Positions 59,213 to 64,000 of a stretch of DNA of 64,000 nucleotides are shown one piece after another (the stretch's first letter is position 1; every line of letters begins with the position of its first letter). Made by a program: the position numbers and the translations under genes. Source of the DNA: Robertmurraya sp047302285 (lineage in GTDB: Bacteria; Bacillota; Bacilli; Bacillales; Cytobacillaceae); the NCBI RefSeq assembly GCF_047302285.1, contig NZ_CP154845.1, forward strand, positions 4,092,001 through 4,156,000, written 5' to 3'. A model generated the notes under the pieces. That model saw only the letters and a list, made by a program, of their open reading frames with translations. It had not been told where the DNA came from and made no database searches.

Positions 59213-60619
59213 TTAAACGTTGGAAACTTCCATGTAATTTTTAATATTGTTATAGCAGATATTTTCAACCATTTTACCCAAGTAATCAAAGTCGGCTGGA
59301 TATTCGCCATTTTCGACCCAGTTTCCAATCACATTACAGAGGATTCTTCTAAAATACTCATGTCTCGGATAAGAAAGGAAGCTTCTAGAATCAGTTACCA
59401 TTCCTACAAATCTTGAAAGAACTCCTAAATTAGCCAGAGCTTTGATTTGCTCTTCCATACCGTCTCTATTATCGTTAAACCACCACGCTGTACCAAATTG
59501 AATTTTCCCTGGGATATCTGCTTGGAAATTCCCAACCATTGAACCAATCATATAATTATCACGTGGATTTAAATTGTAAACAATCGTTTTTGGTAGGGAC
59601 GAATCCTTTTCTAATTCATCTAGAAGTGCAGAAAGTTCCTCACCATAAGTGAAATCAGCAATGGAGTCAAATCCAGTATTCGGTCCAACTGAATTTAACA
59701 TTTTTGTATTGTTATTTCTTAAGCCACCTATATGCAGTTGCATAGCCCAGCCATGCTCTTTATACATTTTCCCTAAATTGACAAGAACTTCTGTTTTTAA
59801 CTTGACGATTTCCTCATTCGTAAGCTCAGACCCTGATAATCTCTTCTGAAAGATTTCCTGAACCTCAGACTCTGTTCCTTTTAAGAAGAACGAAGAATCT
59901 AAACCATGATCTGATAATCGACATCCGACTTCATGAAAGAAACGAACTCGATCTTTTAACGCTTCTAAAAAGCTTGCAAAGGAATCAATCGTAATTCCTG
60001 TAATCGTTTGTAGCTTTTCTAACCAGTCCGTAAAGCTGTCCAAATCTACATTCAGCGCACCGTCAGGACGAAAAGTTGGCAATACCTCTACATCAAAGTT
60101 TGGATCTTCCTTTAATTGCTGATGGTATTCTAATGTATCTAACGGATCATCAGTTGTGCACAGTGCTTTAACATTGAATTTAAACAAGAGCTCCCTTGCA
60201 GAAAATGACTCTTGCTCAATGACAGCATTACTCTTTTCCCAAATATCATCCGCCGTTTTTTCGTTTAGAGTATCAAAGAGATTAAAGCATCTTTGTAGTT
60301 CTAGATGGGTCCAGTGATAGAGTGGGTTTCCGATACAATGAGGGATCGTATCAGCCCATACTTGAAATTTTTCCTTGTCGGATTTATTCCCAGTGATATA
60401 CTCTTCCTTGATTCCATTCGCTCGAAGTGCTCTCCATTTGTAATGGTCCCCATCAAGCCAAACATCTGTAATATTTCTAAATCTCTTATTTTCAGCAATT
60501 TCTTGTGCAGATAAGTGACAGTGATAATCATAAATAGGCATATCTTTCGCATATTCATGAAATAATTTTTTCGCGCTTTCTGTTTCTAGTAAAAAATCTT
60601 CATCCATAAACGCCTTCAA
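59213..60619 (-). CDS. uxaC: glucuronate/galacturonate isomerase
   Basis: A 468-residue uronate isomerase. The N-terminal IYDYHCHLSAQEI carries the metal-binding His-x-His, and HIGGLRNNN, NPRDNYMIGSM, FGTAWWFNDN and VTDSRSFLSYPRHEYFRR are family hallmarks. It converts D-glucuronate to D-fructuronate or D-galacturonate to D-tagaturonate. Translation starts at TTG, ten bases after AGGAGG. It lies between the SDR gene and kdgK. Confidence 0.95.
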   Translation of the reverse strand: MKAFMDEDFLLETESAKKLFHEYAKDMPIYDYHCHLSAQEIAENKRFRNITDVWLDGDHYKWRALRANGIKEEYITGNKSDKEKFQVWADTIPHCIGNPLYHWTHLELQRCFNLFDTLNEKTADDIWEKSNAVIEQESFSARELLFKFNVKALCTTDDPLDTLEYHQQLKEDPNFDVEVLPTFRPDGALNVDLDSFTDWLEKLQTITGITIDSFASFLEALKDRVRFFHEVGCRLSDHGLDSSFFLKGTESEVQEIFQKRLSGSELTNEEIVKLKTEVLVNLGKMYKEHGWAMQLHIGGLRNNNTKMLNSVGPNTGFDSIADFTYGEELSALLDELEKDSSLPKTIVYNLNPRDNYMIGSMVGNFQADIPGKIQFGTAWWFNDNRDGMEEQIKALANLGVLSRFVGMVTDSRSFLSYPRHEYFRRILCNVIGNWVENGEYPADFDYLGKMVENICYNNIKNYMEVSNV

Positions 60620-60658
60620 AAAAATCTACCTCCTACAAGCCGTGCAAAAATTTTGGTT

Positions 60659-61414
60659 TTAGTCCATTAGTAGTCCACCATTGACTTCAATTACTTCACC
60701 AGTAATATAGCTCGCTGCATCAGAGGCTAGAAATAGAATAGCACCGACCATTTCCTCTGGCGCTCCAACTCGTTTCATCGGAATTTGCTTTTCCATGTTT
60801 TTCTTCATTTCTTCTGATGTGTTTGAATGAAAAGGGGTGCCGATAAAGCCTGGAGCAATTCCATTGACATAAATATGATCTTCTATCAATTCTTTCGCTA
60901 ACCCACGTGTAAACGTGCTTAAAGCACCCTTTGCCGAGGCATAAGCGACAGCGCCGCCCCCACCGCCATTTCGTGCAGCGATGGACGTGACATTAATAAT
61001 CTTGCCTTTTGCCTGTTTCTTCATCAATGGCAACACAGCCTTTGTCACAAGAAAGGCAGACTTTACATTCACATTGAAGATACGATCCCATAATTCTTCA
61101 TCCATATCCTCAATTTTACTTCGTTGTACCATGGATCCGGCGTTATTAACTAAAACATCTACTCTACCAAACTCTTGATCGATTTTTGCGACCATTTCGT
61201 TTATTTGCTGAGCATCTGTGACATCTCCTGTCACCAATAACGCCTTGTTTCCTTTTTCATTAATTTGCTCAACCAGTTTTTCAGCTTCTATGATATTCCT
61301 ATTTCCGTGCACAATAACAGAAGCGCCAAGCTCTGAGAATCCTAAAACAATTGATTTTCCGATACCAGAACTACTACCAGTAACAAATACTACTTTATCC
61401 TGAAATGAGTACAT
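60659..61414 (-). CDS. SDR family oxidoreductase in the uronate operon
   Basis: A 251-residue classical short-chain dehydrogenase. Cofactor motif TGSSSGIGKS, NNAG at about residue 86, catalytic Ser in NVTSIAA and the YASAKG Tyr-x3-Lys pair are present; the C-terminal MKRVGAPEEMVGAILFLASD is typical. The residue after the second strand (HGNRN) favours NADP. I start at the ATG at 61414 behind CGGAGTGATTGG. Placed between TRAP genes and uxaC, it may act as the fructuronate or tagaturonate reductase missing from this operon, as SDR-type enzymes do in some Bacillus. Substrate is inference. Confidence 0.8.
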   Translation of the reverse strand: MYSFQDKVVFVTGSSSGIGKSIVLGFSELGASVIVHGNRNIIEAEKLVEQINEKGNKALLVTGDVTDAQQINEMVAKIDQEFGRVDVLVNNAGSMVQRSKIEDMDEELWDRIFNVNVKSAFLVTKAVLPLMKKQAKGKIINVTSIAARNGGGGGAVAYASAKGALSTFTRGLAKELIEDHIYVNGIAPGFIGTPFHSNTSEEMKKNMEKQIPMKRVGAPEEMVGAILFLASDAASYITGEVIEVNGGLLMD

Positions 61415-61456
61415 CCAATCACTCCGTTCCATTTTCTCAAAGTTTACTCCTATGAA

Positions 61457-62737
61457 CTACATTAATAGATTTGGTAGGAATGTAACGATCTGTGGGAACA
61501 AAGCCAATATAGTTACGAGCAGAATAACCCCTGCCATGAATGGCCAAGACTCTTTTACGTAATCTTCTACCGATACATCCGTCAAGGAACATACCGTATA
61601 CATCGTCACCCCTACTGGTGGAGTCATACCTCCCATTGTTACAAGAGTCATCATGAGAATCCCAAAATGAACTGGATCTACACCAATTTGAGTAATAATA
61701 GGTAAGAAAATAGGCGTTAATAATAAAACAATAACCGTTGATTCGATAAACATCCCAATGACTAGTAAGAACAATAACACTAAGAATAAGATTAGTGTTG
61801 GGCTTGAAGTAAGACCAATAATAAATTCAGCAGCCGTTCTCGGTAATTGATTATACGTAATTAAATATCCGAGGATTGCAGATGTTGAAATGATTAATAG
61901 AATCATCGCATTATCCACTACTGACTGTTTTACTGCTTCCTTAAATTTCTTCCAATCTAGTTCTTTATGAATAAAGAAGCCAATTATTAATGCATATACG
62001 ACAGCGAAAGAACCTGCCTCAGATGCCGTAAATATTCCGAAACGAATTCCAACAATTAAAATGACTGGGAATAGAAGAGCCCAAATACTTGCCTTTAAAG
62101 CACTCATCACTTCTTTAAAAGTAGCTCGCTTTGGACGGTCGATGGAGTCATAGCCTCTCTTTTTCGCAATCACATAGGCAACGACCATCAGGAAGGTCAT
62201 CATTAAAACCCCAGGAATAATACCAGCTAAAAATAGTTTCCCAATCGAAACTTCTCCTACATAACCATACAAGATAAGTCCAATACTTGGTGGGATCGTA
62301 GCTGTAATTAATGAACTAAATGCAATAACACCTACTGAATATCCACCAGAATATCCTCTATCAATCATTTTGCGTCCGAGTATTCTACTTTGCATTGCCG
62401 CATCAGCATTGGCTGAGCCTGATATCCCTCCCATGATTGTACTGAGGACAATCGAGACATGCGCTAAACTACCTTGAATGTGACCTGTCAATGCATTTGA
62501 AAAACGGATTAATCTTGAAGTAATACCAGCTGAATTCATTAAGTTACCCGCTAATATAAAAAACGGGACAGCTAACAATGGAAAAGATTGCGTCCCGGAA
62601 ACCATTCGCTGAACGGTAATCGAAATCGGTAAATTCGGTTCAAACAAGAAATAGGATAAACTGGCAATTCCTATTGCAAAAGCAACAGGCATATTAAGGA
62701 AAAGCAGTATGAAAAAGATAACTGCTAACAGTATCAT
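61457..62737 (-). CDS. TRAP transporter large permease (DctM family)
   Basis: A 426-residue protein with about twelve spans, the large membrane subunit of a tripartite ATP-independent transporter. Family stretches include LAVPFFILAGNLMNSAGIT, MGGISGSANADAAM, ATIPPSIGLILYGY and MTPPVGVTMYTVC. It uses the ion gradient to import the ligand delivered by the binding protein at 63251-64000. It starts with ATG behind GAAAGGAGGAAG. Its linkage to uxaC and kdgKA points to hexuronate as substrate. Confidence 0.93.
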   Translation of the reverse strand: MILLAVIFFILLFLNMPVAFAIGIASLSYFLFEPNLPISITVQRMVSGTQSFPLLAVPFFILAGNLMNSAGITSRLIRFSNALTGHIQGSLAHVSIVLSTIMGGISGSANADAAMQSRILGRKMIDRGYSGGYSVGVIAFSSLITATIPPSIGLILYGYVGEVSIGKLFLAGIIPGVLMMTFLMVVAYVIAKKRGYDSIDRPKRATFKEVMSALKASIWALLFPVILIVGIRFGIFTASEAGSFAVVYALIIGFFIHKELDWKKFKEAVKQSVVDNAMILLIISTSAILGYLITYNQLPRTAAEFIIGLTSSPTLILFLVLLFLLVIGMFIESTVIVLLLTPIFLPIITQIGVDPVHFGILMMTLVTMGGMTPPVGVTMYTVCSLTDVSVEDYVKESWPFMAGVILLVTILALFPQIVTFLPNLLM

Positions 62738-62762
62738 CTGATCTTCCTCCTTTCTTCAATTT

Positions 62763-63230
62763 CTATGCGAATTGTTTTTTTATTAGTTTTGAAGTGTTAA
62801 TAAGAAGTGTAATGATCATTAAAGCAGCACCAATTGGAACAGCCATCGTTACGAATGAATAGCTAAATGGTAGGTTATTAATTAATCGCACTGAATTCTC
62901 AATGCTCAGTAACGTACCATGGTATCCAACGAATACTAGAAATGAAATCATTAAAAGATTCATGATAATCGCAATTAGATTAGAAAACTTTTCTGGTAAT
63001 CTACTTGTAATAAAGTCAACGCCAATATGCTTTCCTTCTCTTAATGCTTTATTAGCTCCTAGGAAAATAACCCAAACAAATAGTAACTGGGCAAATTCTA
63101 CAGACCATGAGAGGGGTGCACCGACCCATCTCATGACCGCAGCTACGAATACAAATAGAACTACACCAACCATTAAACCGCTTGTTAGGATTGTTTCTAA
63201 TTTCAGTAGTCCGTGAGTAATATTTTTCAT
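62763..63230 (-). CDS. TRAP transporter small permease (DctQ family)
   Basis: A 155-residue protein with four membrane spans, the small subunit of the TRAP transporter. The segment WVGAPLSWSVEFAQLLFVWV followed by LGANKALREGKHIGVDF is the DctQ signature. I choose the ATG at 63230, eight bases after AGGTGAG; a GTG nine bases upstream overlaps that site. It lies between the binding-protein and large-permease genes. Confidence 0.92.
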   Translation of the reverse strand: MKNITHGLLKLETILTSGLMVGVVLFVFVAAVMRWVGAPLSWSVEFAQLLFVWVIFLGANKALREGKHIGVDFITSRLPEKFSNLIAIIMNLLMISFLVFVGYHGTLLSIENSVRLINNLPFSYSFVTMAVPIGAALMIITLLINTSKLIKKQFA

Positions 63231-63250
63231 TCTAGCCACTCACCTTTATA

Positions 63251-64000
63251 TTATTTTCCAAGTAGCTCGTTGATTTGCTGACGAAGCTCTTGGTACCCTT
63301 CAAATTTATCGTATACAGCATCTGTTTTTTCTTTGAATAATGCTTTGTCTACTTCAATTACTTCTACGCCTTCATCGACCATTTTTTGTTCGAAATCATC
63401 TAACATATTAACCGTGTTTGTTGAAGCTTCATCACCTGCAATAAATGCTTCTTCTTTCAAGATTTCTTGATATTCAGTTGGAAGTGTTTCCATCCATTGT
63501 GAACCAACGACTAATCCTGTTAATAATTGGAAGTGTGAAGTTTTAGAGATATTAGAAATAACTTCGTGTAATTTTGCTCCATATGTTGCTGGATGCTGTG
63601 CTTCTGCTCCATCAATTACACCCTGTTGAACTCCAGGATAAACTTCAGACCAAGGCATACCAGCCGGACTTGCACCCATTGCAGTGATTGTTTCTGTCCA
63701 AATTGCAGCACCAGGCGTACGTAATTTTAACCCTTTTAAATCTTCTGGCTTATTAATTGGTTTATTTGTTAATAGGTGACGATCCCCTTGGTACCAGTTA
63801 AAAGAAAGAATTTCTACATCAAACTCATTTACTAGCTTCTCTTCCCAACCTTTAAATAAGTCGGACATAACCACTTCTCTTGCTTCATCATAGCTGTCAA
63901 CAATATATGGTGCTGACAAAATTCCAATTTCCGGAACCATTTCCGCAAGACGACCAGTATCAACGATTACCCCAACATTTGCACCCATAATAGCTTGTTC
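63251..64000 (-). CDS. TRAP transporter substrate-binding protein (DctP family), N-terminus beyond window
   Basis: The frame is open to the window edge, so 249 C-terminal residues are visible and the signal peptide and first lobe are missing. Conserved DctP features are FNWYQGDRHLLTNKPINKPE, the ligand-binding Arg in LKLRTPG, and MPWSEVYPGVQQGVIDGAE. The protein captures an acidic ligand outside the membrane for the DctQM permease. The operon suggests glucuronate or galacturonate. First visible gene of the uronate operon; its promoter is outside the window. Confidence 0.93.
   Translation of the reverse strand, partial: EQAIMGANVGVIVDTGRLAEMVPEIGILSAPYIVDSYDEAREVVMSDLFKGWEEKLVNEFDVEILSFNWYQGDRHLLTNKPINKPEDLKGLKLRTPGAAIWTETITAMGASPAGMPWSEVYPGVQQGVIDGAEAQHPATYGAKLHEVISNISKTSHFQLLTGLVVGSQWMETLPTEYQEILKEEAFIAGDEASTNTVNMLDDFEQKMVDEGVEVIEVDKALFKEKTDAVYDKFEGYQELRQQINELLGK

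Overview
The window reads as chromosome of an endospore-forming, low-GC Gram-positive bacterium of the Bacillaceae. The evidence is a GerA-type germinant receptor operon, strong AGGAGG-type ribosome binding sites with frequent TTG and GTG starts, many lipoproteins with Bacillus-style lipoboxes, and homologues of B. subtilis YhfW, YfmL, LiaI/LiaH, YkuD and PucG. I cannot fix the genus. I see no rRNA, tRNA, insertion sequence, prophage or CRISPR array. Most genes are on the minus strand.

Layout. 0-6 kb: PspA/LiaH-type envelope stress pair (pspA cut by the window edge), a LysM-CAP secreted protein, RraA, the Rieske/FAD oxidoreductase YhfW and a DEAD-box helicase. 6-11.4 kb: spore germination operon in the order D-B-A-C, then a split ThrE-type exporter. 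11.6-17.4 kb: two HAD phosphatases, RecQ and an MFS exporter. 17.4-22.2 kb: a basic or polar amino acid ABC importer, a formate/nitrite channel and a second stand-alone copy of the substrate-binding protein. 22.3-31 kb: an enolase-superfamily racemase/MenC, small proteins, a YjiH-type membrane protein, a class V aminotransferase, a VanW lipoprotein and a TraB protein. 31-39.2 kb: an acetyl-CoA hydrolase/CoA-transferase with a LytTR regulator, a CDF transporter, a deleted L,D-transpeptidase pseudogene, threonine dehydratase, oxalate decarboxylase, polysaccharide deacetylase and pyroglutamyl peptidase. 39.2-45.4 kb: a 787-residue protein joining an unrecognised Asp-rich helical module to a trans-prenyltransferase, then SelO and NhaC. 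46.2-55.7 kb: a phosphonate gene set, phnGHIJKML (C-P lyase) followed by the phnDCEE importer. 55.8-57.2 kb: an unassigned polytopic membrane protein. 57.5-64 kb: hexuronate uptake and catabolism (TRAP transporter, SDR reductase, UxaC, KdgK, KdgA), with the TRAP binding protein cut by the window edge.

The genes form mostly short metabolic operons. The two coherent pathways are phosphonate import plus C-P bond cleavage, and uronate import leading to KDPG cleavage. The most unusual layer is between genes. Several long intergenic stretches hold families of short structured repeats: tandem hairpin arrays with a shared period of about 51-54 bp but different sequences; two copies of a ~350 bp element built from such hairpins; a ~160 bp element in at least three copies whose leading hairpin changes in a compensatory way; and a 21-bp-phased repeat at two loci. 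I do not recognise these families, and they are the best candidates for something undescribed here. The pattern calls come from reading by eye. No database search, alignment score or fold energy was computed.
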